From Roseiarcus sp963751165 (GTDB lineage: Bacteria; Pseudomonadota; Alphaproteobacteria; Rhizobiales; Beijerinckiaceae): a DNA stretch of 64,000 nucleotides. Below are positions 53,053-61,765 of the stretch, in pieces. Position 1 is the first letter of the stretch. Each line of letters opens with the position of its first letter. The DNA lies in assembly GCA_963751165.1 (NCBI GenBank), contig CAVVTP010000004.1, positions 163,081-227,080 of the forward strand, read 5' to 3'. The position numbers and the translations under genes are program-made. Below the pieces are notes generated by a model. That model worked only from the letters and a program-made list of their open reading frames with translations, had not been told where the DNA came from and searched no databases.

Positions 53053-54049
53053 ACAACTGGCAAAAGCCATTGACCAGAAGCGTTATTTAGGGCCTGGGCT
53101 GCGGTTGGCGCCGTTGCGATCGGGGCATGCCGGGCTGCCAATCTATCTTATCGGCCCCGGAGCAGTCGAATATCGGATCGCTCAATCGATCAGTGGGGAT
53201 CGTTCAATCTGTCTGTTCAATACATTCGAATGGCACCGCGCAATTTCAGTCGAGAGTCGCGAAGCTGTGCCGACCATCGGGCAACTTGGCGAGATTTGTG
53301 GCGCTGCGGTGCACGCGCATGCTGGACAAACGCCTTGTGTGATTATGGGATATTGCGTCGACGGCAAAATAGCCGTCGAGGCAGCGCATGCGCTTGAGCG
53401 CGCTGGAGGCAGTGTTGCGCTGGTTGTTCTCATCGATGCGGTAATGGACGGTGGCGGACGAACCCGCGGACCGGCGCTCCGCAGCTTGCGATGGATCTGG
53501 CGCCGCGCGGAAACCGCGAACGACACCCGTCACGTGGGCGGGTTAGGTACGTCGCTCGGTCAGACCGCGCAGGTGTTCTTGTGGCTGCTTGCCCAAGCGC
53601 CCCACGTAGTGAGGAGCCGGATAAACGACTTGAAGCAACGCCGCGTCCAGAACGGGCAAATGCTGTCTCCTTATTTCGACAACAAAGGCGCCCCGCTAGA
53701 ATGGAACGTGGTCATCCAGTCGCTTGTCGCCGCCGGGAGGTCATTTCGGCCGAGCCCGGTCGAAGCGCCTGGAGTACTGATTCGCGTGAAGGTTCCGGCC
53801 GAGGAGAGACTTCCTGGCTTCGATGTCACCCGCGGATGGGGAAACCTCTTTCCACAGGGTTTCGATGTCGTCGAGATACCAGGAGATCACTACGACATTG
53901 TTTATGAAAAGAACTTCGAAGCACTGACGCAGAACATCAATGCGGTGCTCCACCGTTATGCCGTCGTTTCTGCAGCAGAAAATCATCAAAAAGCGCGGCC
54001 GTCTTTGTCCGCCTTTCGCGAAGTTCAGCTCTCGGCTTCCGACCTATGA
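52870..54049 (+). CDS. NRPS segment 4: carrier protein and thioesterase
   Basis: Last part after the third frameshift; restoring one base gives ADETQKTLTDIWRQVLGLAR at the join. The carrier domain has NFFELGGHSLLAVRVIGKIN. The thioesterase-like domain (about 53,100-53,900) includes GLPIYLIGPG, CVIMGYCVDGKIAVEAAHAL and VEIPGDHYDIVYEKNFE. The nucleophile position is Cys rather than Ser in the elbow GYCVDG, and His is in GDHYDIV. A thioesterase would release or transfer the finished acyl-aminoacyl chain. The gene ends at 54049 with a non-conserved tail. Confidence 0.85.
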
Positions 54050-54110
54050 CCACCACTTGTGTGAGGTCCACTTCGCGGAGGGTGGGGCTGTGAGGAAGCG
54101 CATCTCACTA

Positions 54111-54223
54111 GAGCGGAATCCGAGCAAGCTGTATCATGTTCGCAGGCGACGATTTCAAGATGTCGGCAAATGCCTCCAGTCCCTTCAGGAAGCCCGCCGA
54201 TTCAGTGCGTTCGGATACCGCTC
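54111..54223. mobile_element. MITE-like element, copy 1 (113 bp)
   Basis: The ends are inverted repeats, GAGCGGAATCCGA and TCGGATACCGCTC (12 of 13 pair), flanked on both sides by TA (54109-54110 and 54224-54225). A second copy, about 85-90% identical, lies at 57,104-57,217. TA duplications and short length suggest a non-autonomous relative of an IS630/Tc1-type element. Confidence 0.8.
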
Positions 54224-54326
54224 TAAGCCTGGTTGAACGAAATCACCGAGTAACCTCCGTGTGTTATGCAATTGCATACGCGTCTTCCGGAGTCTTGGAC
54301 TAAACCAAAACCTTGAAGGTAAATAT

Positions 54327-54397
54327 CCCCGGCAATGTGGGGGCTTTGGGAAGTGAACCGCTCGAAAGCGGTAGGAGGGGTCGCTGACGCGACCCCT
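54327..54397. ncRNA. Candidate structured RNA: three consecutive hairpins
   Basis: CCCC-N8-GGGG (54,327-54,342), ACCGCT-CGAA-AGCGGT (54,357-54,372) and AGGGGTCGC-TGAC-GCGACCCCT (54,376-54,397) follow within 71 bases, the last two with perfect stems and four-base loops. They lie in a 670-base gap without genes between the NRPS and the Gfo/Idh/MocA gene. They could be a terminator pair, an RNA gene or a transposon end. No poly-T tract follows. Confidence 0.35.
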
Positions 54398-54399
54398 TG

Positions 54400-54892
54400 A
54401 TCTGATCTTGGAGCCGCCCGAGTGCATGTGCCTGACGGGCGCACCTGCGTGCACGAGTGGCTTGGATGCATCTTTGATGTCAGGCGCGGTTATGCGACCC
54501 CGGGGACCTGCGCTTGAAAAAGTTTAGGCTTCCCGCGCCCGTACATTTGGCGTTCGACGAGCTGGGGAGATCGCTGCGCCGTGAAGCGGCCGCCCTGGAG
54601 CGAGAGCGCTTTTTTTGGCGTTGGCGGCCCTGAGTGGTACTGTCTCACCACAGCCGGAAAACCCGTCCCGAGAACGTATTGGGGCTAGCCACAAGCCTAT
54701 CCGTACGCTATGGCTAAAGTAGGCTCGGGCTCAACTGTTGACGTTAGTCAAGAAGGGTGCCAAAGCGACGTATATTATAGGATGATGCAAGACCGAACGG
54801 TTGACTTTCATGGTCTAGAGAGAGCGTTTGGACCGGCTCAGTGGGACATCAGAAATGTCTATACAGACTAAACTAAGTGCTCGTGTAATAAA
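54400..54892. other. Gene-poor spacer upstream of the sugar-modification genes
   Basis: No ORF with family resemblance was found. The stretch should contain the promoter for the 54,893-56,964 gene pair. The part around 54,700-54,890 is AT-rich. Confidence 0.4.
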
Positions 54893-55972
54893 ATGACTCC
54901 TGCGGGCCTTCCCGTAAAAAAACAGATCGGAGTTGTCGTGGGATGCGGCGCTATTGCGCGTGAGCATTTGGCGGTTCTAAAGGAGTTCGACAATGTCGAC
55001 ATCGCCGCGGTCTGCGATATCTCCGCTGCGCGGGCCGAGGCGACCGCAGAGCGGTTCGGCATTCCGCGCTGGTACACAGATCATAAGAAGGTTCTCTCTG
55101 ACTTTCGTCCTGATTTGGTCCACATAACGACGCCTCCGGCTGTCCACGTTTCTATCGCCAAAGACTGTCTCATGCGAGGGGTAAACGTACTTTGTGAAAA
55201 ACCTATAACAGTACGTTATTCTGATTTTCTCATGTTAAAGCAGATCGCAATACAAAACAATCTACTCCTGATGGAGAACCAGCAATTTAGGTGCCACTCG
55301 TCCATCCGGCGTATTCGTGATCTGATCGCATCCGATAAGCTTGGTGACGTGCTTGAGGTGCAAATATGCATATCTCAGAACATTACAGAGGACGGTAGCC
55401 AGTACATTGATCAGAATGCCCCACATTATGGCGTGACTCTGCCTGGTGGTGTGATCGGAGACTTCGTTCCCCATATTGCGTACCTGGCTTATATGTTCAC
55501 CGGTGCGGTGTTCGAAGTTCGAACGATTTGGGAGAAGCGGATGCGGAATACGCCGCTCCCGGCGGACGAGTTTCGAGGGTTGATAAAGGGAGAGCGCGCG
55601 TCAGCATACGTCAGCTTTAACGGCGCAGCGGAGGTCGACGGCTTTTGGGTGCGGGTCGTAGGTTCGCGGATGCGTGTCGAAGCCAACCTATTCGAACCTC
55701 CGCGGTTTTCAGTCCGGCGACGGCGTCCGGGAGAACGCGCGCTCATGACTATGATCGACGGCGTCGCCAAATCTCGTGACCTTATGGTCGGAAGCCTGGC
55801 GGGTTTCCTGCGAAAGTTGGGAGGTACCAGCAGCTACGACGGCTTGGCGGAGATGTTGAATAGAACCTACCGGGCTTTACAATTGCGTGAGCCGCAGCCA
55901 ATTCCGCTCGACGAGATCGACGAGGTCGCCCAACTCGTGGAACGCCTGTCGCGGCCGGAGTTCATGCTGTGA
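54893..55972 (+). CDS. Gfo/Idh/MocA family oxidoreductase
   Basis: A 359-residue NAD(P)-dependent oxidoreductase. The N-terminal Rossmann motif GVVVGCGAIAREHLAVLKEF, then CDISAARAEATAERFGIP, ITTPPAVHVSIA and the signature VLCEKPITVRYSD (EKP) define the family. The C-terminal beta-sheet domain contains GGVIGDFVPHIAYLAYMFTG with the probable catalytic His. Such enzymes often oxidise or epimerise NDP-sugars in polysaccharide clusters. Its stop overlaps the GTG start of the next gene, so the two form an operon. The base composition is less GC-rich than the core genes. Confidence 0.9.
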   Translation: MTPAGLPVKKQIGVVVGCGAIAREHLAVLKEFDNVDIAAVCDISAARAEATAERFGIPRWYTDHKKVLSDFRPDLVHITTPPAVHVSIAKDCLMRGVNVLCEKPITVRYSDFLMLKQIAIQNNLLLMENQQFRCHSSIRRIRDLIASDKLGDVLEVQICISQNITEDGSQYIDQNAPHYGVTLPGGVIGDFVPHIAYLAYMFTGAVFEVRTIWEKRMRNTPLPADEFRGLIKGERASAYVSFNGAAEVDGFWVRVVGSRMRVEANLFEPPRFSVRRRRPGERALMTMIDGVAKSRDLMVGSLAGFLRKLGGTSSYDGLAEMLNRTYRALQLREPQPIPLDEIDEVAQLVERLSRPEFML

Positions 55973-56964
55973 GAATTCTCGTGACCGGAGCAGGAGGCTT
56001 TCTCGGCCGATTTGTAGTCGATCGGTTGCTCCAGCGCGACCACGAGGTCCGCGTGATAGTCCGCCCTAAGTCGAGTCCGCCCCGCTGGAACAGCGAAGTT
56101 GACGTCTTCCCGGCCGATCTTCGGGTGAGCGGCGATCTTTTACTGGCGCTCGATGGTATTGACGCAGTGATCCATCTTGCAGCCGCGGTTACTGGCAGCG
56201 AAGACATCCAGTTCGCCTCCTCCGTAGTCGGGACAGAGCGGCTTCTTCAGGCAATGGCGCGCTCCTCTGTAAAGCGCTTCGTGCATATAAGCAGTATCGT
56301 TGTTTACGACTGGTCGTCCGCCGCCAAAGTTATGGACGAAAACGCACCCTTAGTCCAAAATCCGTATGAAATGGGCGGTTACACGATTGCAAAGGTTTGG
56401 CAAGAGCGGATTGTGACAAAATTCTGTCTTGATACAGGTTGCGCGCTTATAATCATGCGTCCCGGCTTTATTTGGGGTCCAGGCAACGCCAAAATTGGAG
56501 GGATGGGAAGGAGAGCCGGCCGAACATATCTCACCTTCGGGCCGCGAACTCGCCTGCCGTTGTCGCACGTTCTAAACTGTGCGGATTGCATAGTAGCAGC
56601 CGCCGAAGCTCCCTTGAGTGGCGTGAACGTTTTTAACGTAGTTGACACTGATAATATCAGCGTTTGGCGATACGTTAAAGAATTTAGACGCCACACAGAG
56701 AGCCGGGGTGTGATGGTACCTATACCGTACTCCGTGGGACTTGCATTCGCAAGGTTAGCGTCAAAGACCAGCCGGATAGCGTTTGGGAAAAAGGGAAAAC
56801 TACCCTCTCTTCTTATACCAAAGCGATTCGAACAACAGTTCAAGCCAACTAGGTTTAGTAACGAGAAAATCAGAATAGAGCTCGGATGGACTCAGCCGTA
56901 TACATTTGCGCAATGTCTTGATTTTACATATCGTGACGACCAAAACTTGGGTGACGCAGTGTAA
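55969..56964 (+). CDS. NAD-dependent epimerase/dehydratase
   Basis: A 331-residue extended SDR. The N-terminus MRILVTGAGGFLGRFVVDRL binds NAD; AVIHLAAAVTG, HISSIVVYD and the active-site YTIAK (Tyr-x3-Lys) follow. The C-terminal part is variable, ending in WTQPYTFAQCLDF, and resembles sugar-nucleotide reductases or epimerases of polysaccharide clusters. It starts at a GTG overlapping the previous stop (GTGA). The specific sugar cannot be predicted. Confidence 0.88.
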   Translation: MRILVTGAGGFLGRFVVDRLLQRDHEVRVIVRPKSSPPRWNSEVDVFPADLRVSGDLLLALDGIDAVIHLAAAVTGSEDIQFASSVVGTERLLQAMARSSVKRFVHISSIVVYDWSSAAKVMDENAPLVQNPYEMGGYTIAKVWQERIVTKFCLDTGCALIIMRPGFIWGPGNAKIGGMGRRAGRTYLTFGPRTRLPLSHVLNCADCIVAAAEAPLSGVNVFNVVDTDNISVWRYVKEFRRHTESRGVMVPIPYSVGLAFARLASKTSRIAFGKKGKLPSLLIPKRFEQQFKPTRFSNEKIRIELGWTQPYTFAQCLDFTYRDDQNLGDAV

Positions 56965-57103
56965 TTTGGAGTTTTTCCGGCAACGCTAATCGTCTTGTAG
57001 GATAGGCTTCGTCTCTCGAAGAAATGGCGGCCACCGGTCACCATTTGACGCGAGAGAAATTAAATTGGGCTGTCGACCGAAACTTACGCTGCGCGATTTA
57101 TTT

Positions 57104-57217
57104 GAGCGGAATCCGATCAAGCTGTATCAAGTTCGCAGGCGACGATTTTAAGATGTCGGCAAAGGCTGCCAGCACCCTCGGGAAGCCCGACGAATTCAGT
57201 GCGTTCGGATACCGCTC
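57104..57217. mobile_element. MITE-like element, copy 2 (114 bp)
   Basis: Same ends and interior as copy 1 at 54,111, in the same orientation. The right end overlaps the terminal TAG stop codon of galE (57,217-57,219 read on the minus strand), so the insertion fixed the last residues of that gene. The right flank TA is present; the left flank is TT, so that duplication has decayed. Confidence 0.8.
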
Positions 57218-58182
57218 TAGCAACGAGAACGCCACGTCGTTTCAATTATTGTACGCAGGTCCGAATGTTTCGGGCGAAACCCTAGGATCCGCGCTGCGAG
57301 CTCGGGATCCGAGACCAAATTGGGCGGATCCCCAGGTCGCCGAGCCTGCAAAGTCATCGGGACCGGCTTGCCCGCGACGGCCTCTATTTCCGACAAAACC
57401 TCCAATATTGAGAAGGATCGCCCCGATCCAAGATTTACCTCAAGCGACTGGGGTTCTTTGTCGAGATACCGAAGTGCTTCTACATGAGCTTCGGCAAGAT
57501 CGGAAACATGTATGAAATCTCGTTTGCAGGTCCCATCGGGAGTCGGATAATCCGATCCGAAGATCTGAAGGGGCGGTCCCTTTCCCGAGGCCGCATCGAT
57601 CGCGAGCGGAATGAGATGGGTTTCGGGGAAATGCTTCTCGACAAGATTCCCGGATGCATCGGCGCCACATGCATTGAAGTAACGAAAAATCACATATCGA
57701 AACCCAAGAGTAGATGCCGCATCCTTTAGGATCTGCTCAGCGGTAAGTTTCGAACGCCCATAGGGACTGATTGGGTATTGTTTGGCAGATTCTGAGATCG
57801 GGAGCGCCTCAGGAATGCCATATGTGGCGCATGAACTTGAAAAAACGATCTTATTCGTGCCGTGATGCGCCATAGACTCCAGGATAGTAATCATCCCAGC
57901 GGAATTTGTACGGTAATAGCCTAGAGGGTCCTGGAAAGATTCTCCGACGTAAGCCAGTCCAGCAAAGTGGATGACTGCCTCAGGGCGATATTGTCTAAAC
58001 GCACCCTCGAGAGCGGCGCGGTCAAGTATATCTCCAACAACAAGTGGCCCCCACCGGACCGCCTCCGCATGCCCCCTCGACAAATTGTCAAATGCAATCG
58101 GAATAAAGCCGCCCTCCGCAAGCGCCTTGCATGTGTGGCTACCGATGAACCCCGCTCCGCCCGTCACTAAAATGGTTGCCAT
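57217..58182 (-). CDS. galE: UDP-glucose 4-epimerase
   Basis: A 321-residue extended SDR interconverting UDP-glucose and UDP-galactose. Motifs are ILVTGGAGFIGSHTCKALAE, VIHFAGLAYVGESFQDPLGY, SSSCATYG and YGRSK with Tyr 141 and Lys 145, FRYFNACGADASG and GTCKRDFIHVSDLAEAHVEA, the last typical of GalE. The stop codon is formed at the end of the MITE copy, so the original C-terminus may have been slightly longer or different. Together with UDP-glucose dehydrogenase it would supply sugar nucleotides for the glycosyltransferases nearby. Confidence 0.93.
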   Translation of the reverse strand: MATILVTGGAGFIGSHTCKALAEGGFIPIAFDNLSRGHAEAVRWGPLVVGDILDRAALEGAFRQYRPEAVIHFAGLAYVGESFQDPLGYYRTNSAGMITILESMAHHGTNKIVFSSSCATYGIPEALPISESAKQYPISPYGRSKLTAEQILKDAASTLGFRYVIFRYFNACGADASGNLVEKHFPETHLIPLAIDAASGKGPPLQIFGSDYPTPDGTCKRDFIHVSDLAEAHVEALRYLDKEPQSLEVNLGSGRSFSILEVLSEIEAVAGKPVPMTLQARRPGDPPNLVSDPELAARILGFRPKHSDLRTIIETTWRSRC

Positions 58183-58549
58183 CAGTGCCTCGAATGCCTT
58201 TCTGTATGATACAATTTGCTATCATAAAATCTGTGGCTATGCTACTTGGGCAGCGCGGTTGATTGTCTCGGTTGAGCGGCGGCTCCGCAGGGCTTTGCCC
58301 GGTGTTGGCACGAAAGGGTCTGCGTCGATATCAATCGGATTCTCCGGCAACGCACCGCGATACCGCGGCTTGCCGCAATATGCGTTGCTGCGCGCTAACT
58401 GTCGACCTTGCAATGATAATTAGCGGATGGGTGGCGACGCTACACTGCGGACGGTCCGCGCCGGACCATTATTTGCCTAAATCAGCGTGTTATGGTACGA
58501 ACGACAATTGGCGTTCGAGCTTCGCCTGTAACTATAATATGCGTGAAGG
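58183..58549. other. Intergenic region galE / glycosyltransferase (divergent)
   Basis: The 367 bases between two divergent genes must carry both promoters. I see no gene and no strong palindrome here. Confidence 0.4.
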
Positions 58550-59641
58550 ATGATGAATATATTATTTGCTTTGTCTGGTCTGCACCAACACAACCGTGGA
58601 GCGGAGCAGGCCTTTATATCGATTGCCTCTGAACTTGCTAAGGCGGGAAATTTTGTAACACTCATCGGCTCGGGTCGAAAGCGTGAGGATAGTCCATATC
58701 GTTTTCTACGAGCAGGCTGCATCCAACGCGAAATATTTGAGAAATTTCCTTCATTGCCAACGCTTCGAGATGAATGTGGTTACGAGGAACTAACGTTTTT
58801 GCCATCTTTTCTTTGGCAGTACAAACCATCAGAGTATGACATTGTCGTTAATTGTAGCTATCCGTTCACAAATTGGCTTATTCGACGCCCCGTCTTGCGG
58901 GGAACGAGACCTCGTCATGTGTTCGTGACGCAAAACGGCGACTTGGCACCACGTTCTCGCAAATCGGAGTTTCGATTTTTCGATTGCGACGGCTTAGTCT
59001 GCACAAATCCGGACTTTTTCAACAGGAACAAAGCCCGGTGGCGAAGTAAGTTGATCCCTAATGGTGTTGATCTCAATCGATTTTCTCCCGGACCTGCTCA
59101 GCATGAGACATTCGGACTACCGGCGGGTCGGACAATTGTACTGATGGTCAGCGCGCTAATTGAGTCGAAACGTGTAGAGGCTGGGATCGAGGCCGTTAGC
59201 AAGGTTGAAGATGCGCATTTAGTCGTTGCGGGAGATGGACCTCTACGTAATAGGATCGATATGGTGGCGAGTACATTATTGCATGGAAGATTTTCTAGAA
59301 TATCTGTGACCCCAGATTTGATGCCTTCTCTGTATAGAAGCGCGAATGTTTTCTTACACCTTCCGAAATACGACGCATCTCCACTTTCATTTCTCGAAGC
59401 AATGGCGTGCGGGCTTCCAACCGTGGCCCATGACATGCCTCCATTGAGGTGGATTGCTGGCGAAGATGAATATTTACTCGATACTGAGGACGTGGCCGCC
59501 GTCTCTAGGGAAATTGAGGTAGCCCGTGGAGAAGGGCTGGCGCAGATTAAGACCCGTCTTGCCAAGGTCGAGGCATTTTCATGGGAAAGGATCGCTCGAA
59601 GTTACCGAGATTTCTTCCTTGAAATATTAGAAGACCGCTGA
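58550..59641 (+). CDS. Glycosyltransferase, GT4/GT1 fold (GT-B)
   Basis: A 363-residue enzyme. The N-terminus NILFALSGLHQHNRGAEQAF matches the acceptor-binding start of GT4 enzymes. In the C-terminal domain LIPNGVDLNRFSPG, LMVSALIESKRVEAGIEAVS, LVVAGDGPLRNRID and the E-x7-E motif SPLSFLEAMACGLPTVAHD bind the nucleotide sugar. It has no membrane segments. The gene is clearly richer in AT than its neighbours, a sign of separate acquisition. Tandem ATGs at 58550 and 58553 give equivalent starts. Confidence 0.9.
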   Translation: MMNILFALSGLHQHNRGAEQAFISIASELAKAGNFVTLIGSGRKREDSPYRFLRAGCIQREIFEKFPSLPTLRDECGYEELTFLPSFLWQYKPSEYDIVVNCSYPFTNWLIRRPVLRGTRPRHVFVTQNGDLAPRSRKSEFRFFDCDGLVCTNPDFFNRNKARWRSKLIPNGVDLNRFSPGPAQHETFGLPAGRTIVLMVSALIESKRVEAGIEAVSKVEDAHLVVAGDGPLRNRIDMVASTLLHGRFSRISVTPDLMPSLYRSANVFLHLPKYDASPLSFLEAMACGLPTVAHDMPPLRWIAGEDEYLLDTEDVAAVSREIEVARGEGLAQIKTRLAKVEAFSWERIARSYRDFFLEILEDR

Positions 59642-59983
59642 GGTAGGAATTTGTCTCAGTAGTTCCGAGGTCGCTTTGTTCTACTCCGGCATAAATGTCC
59701 TGTCGAGCTCGGTAAGCCACTATTCTCTGCGACAAACTCGGGAGAAGATGAGAAAGCGTGAACATTTTTTCTTGCTGGTAATTGCAGGCATGGTTAACAA
59801 AGTAAAGTGAGTGACTTGGCACCAAGTCAAGTCGTATCTCTAGTTCACAAGAGTGCTGTCAACCGATATATTACGCGGGAGTTCTGATTTACCAGCTTAT
59901 CTATCGCGAACTAGACGGTTTCTGCTCCAGCAGCTTTGGCAAGAAAATCTTGACTAGTGTGACGCTTGAGTGGAAGGTATCAG
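59642..59983. other. Intergenic region with perfect palindrome
   Basis: No gene is seen in 342 bases. TGACTTGG-CA-CCAAGTCA at 59,812-59,829 is a perfect 8-bp inverted repeat with a two-base spacer, about 155 bases before the GMC oxidoreductase start. It could be an operator for that operon. Confidence 0.5.
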
Positions 59984-61765
59984 ATGAAAGCTGACGCAGC
60001 AACGAGGCGTCCTCATGTTTCCAATTATGGCGAGTACCGAGCAGTGATCCTGAGCGCACGAGACCTCGCCGACGGCGAAATTCTGCAGGCCGATATTTGC
60101 ATCGTCGGCGCCGGCGCGGCAGGCATCTCGATGGCGCTGGAGTTGATTGAGAGTAAGCTCGACGTACTCCTGCTGGAATCAGGTGGATTCGATTTCGATG
60201 CGCAAACTCAGGCCCTTTACGAAGGATCCGTGGCCGACGAGCGCATGCACAGTCTACCGGTGCGTTTCCGCCAGCGCCAGTTCGGTGGGTCCACCACAAT
60301 TTGGGGCGGCCGCTGTATGCCGCTCGACCCAATCGACTTTGAGCGGCGCAACTACGTCCCCTACAGCGGGTGGCCTATCAGTCTCAACGATCTAGCACCC
60401 TTTTATCCAAAGGCGAACCGGATCTGCGAAGCCGGAGAATTCTTATACACAGCCTCCACCGCGTTCTCGAGGCCGATTCCCCCTATGATCGAGGGCTTCA
60501 AAAGCGAAAACTTCACGGATGAGGCGCTTGAACGCTTCAGCTGCCCGACCAATTTCGGCGTGCGCTATGCCCACAAACTTAAGGCCGCGAGGAACATACG
60601 CGTGGTACTTCATGCCAATGTGACCTCTATCTGCCTGGATGAATCGGCCGATCGTGTCGACGCGGTGCGTGTGCAGACCCTGTCCGGACGCAAATTTCTG
60701 GCCAAAGCGCAAAACTTCGCCTTGGCCACCGGAGGTCTCGAGGTACCTCGCCTTCTGCTAGCTAGCCGTGATCGGCAGCCCAACGGCATTGGCAACAAAC
60801 ACGGCGTGGTCGGCCGCTACTACATGTGCCATTTGGCCGGCACGATAGGCGCGCTACGCTTCAATAATCCCACTTCATCCATTCATCATGGGTACGACAT
60901 TTCGGATGAGGGCGTCTACTGCCGCCGTCGGCTCGCCTTGTTGCCGGCGGTGCAGCGCTCGCTACAGCTGGGCAATTTTATTGTGCGGCTGCACCATCCG
61001 CGAATTCTGGATCCTGCGCACAAGAGCTCGATCCTATCGCTGCTCCTCGTCGCTCGTATCTTCGTTCCTTACGAATATGCGAAGCGACTGTATGACGCGG
61101 AAAAGATCACACTCTCGCAATGGTTTCAGCATTTCGGCAATATCGTCGCGCGGCCGTTCGACGCATTCTCATTTGCTTGGCACATGCTGCGCGATCGCAA
61201 ATTGGCTGATCGCAAATTTCCATCGATCATCATCCGATCGCGCGCCAACCTATACAGCTTGGACTTTCATGCGGAGCAGCAGCCGAATCCCGAAAGCCGG
61301 GTCACTTTGGCCGGTGGCTCGGATATCTTTGATGTTCCGCAACTTAAAATCGACTGGCGCTATACGAAAGCGGACGTCGAAACGGTACGAGGCGCCCTTG
61401 CACTCTTGGCGTCGGATCTCAGGCGGAGCGGAGTTGGCCATCTCGCGTACAATCCGGATTCTGTGGAAATAGAAATGACCCGCTATGGTGCGTATGACGG
61501 TCATCACATAGGTACCGCCCGCATGGGAGTCGACCCCCGGTCTAGTGTTGTCGATAGCAACTGCCGGGTGCATGATGTGCAAAATCTGTTCATCGCGAGT
61601 TCGGCAGTATTTCCCACCTCAGGGCAGGCCAACCCAACACTGACGATTGTGGCATTGGCCCTGCGGCTAGCCACCCATCTCCGGCAATCCACGGCCACTC
61701 ATATACGTGCCGCCAGCATACCGCCGCCCCCCTCGCTTGCTGTGGAAAGTCGAGAATTGCAGTGA
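59984..61765 (+). CDS. GMC-family FAD-dependent oxidoreductase
   Basis: A 593-residue flavoprotein. The N-terminal FAD motif is ADICIVGAGAAGISMALELI, followed by LLLESGGFDFD, FGGSTTIWGGRCMPLDPIDF and NFALATGGLEVPRLLLAS; the C-terminal domain has the catalytic HHIGTARMG and FIASSAVFPTSGQANPTLTI. GMC enzymes oxidise alcohols or sugars; in glycan clusters they may act on lipid or sugar hydroxyls. I chose the ATG at 59984 with GGAAGG six bases upstream. The stop overlaps the GTG start of the following epimerase. Confidence 0.92.
   Translation: MKADAATRRPHVSNYGEYRAVILSARDLADGEILQADICIVGAGAAGISMALELIESKLDVLLLESGGFDFDAQTQALYEGSVADERMHSLPVRFRQRQFGGSTTIWGGRCMPLDPIDFERRNYVPYSGWPISLNDLAPFYPKANRICEAGEFLYTASTAFSRPIPPMIEGFKSENFTDEALERFSCPTNFGVRYAHKLKAARNIRVVLHANVTSICLDESADRVDAVRVQTLSGRKFLAKAQNFALATGGLEVPRLLLASRDRQPNGIGNKHGVVGRYYMCHLAGTIGALRFNNPTSSIHHGYDISDEGVYCRRRLALLPAVQRSLQLGNFIVRLHHPRILDPAHKSSILSLLLVARIFVPYEYAKRLYDAEKITLSQWFQHFGNIVARPFDAFSFAWHMLRDRKLADRKFPSIIIRSRANLYSLDFHAEQQPNPESRVTLAGGSDIFDVPQLKIDWRYTKADVETVRGALALLASDLRRSGVGHLAYNPDSVEIEMTRYGAYDGHHIGTARMGVDPRSSVVDSNCRVHDVQNLFIASSAVFPTSGQANPTLTIVALALRLATHLRQSTATHIRAASIPPPPSLAVESRELQ

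Noticed and set aside
54376..54397. Intrinsic terminator of the NRPS gene
   Set aside because: The stem is excellent, but it lies 330 bases past the stop and no T-run follows on either strand; kept as a structured-RNA candidate instead.
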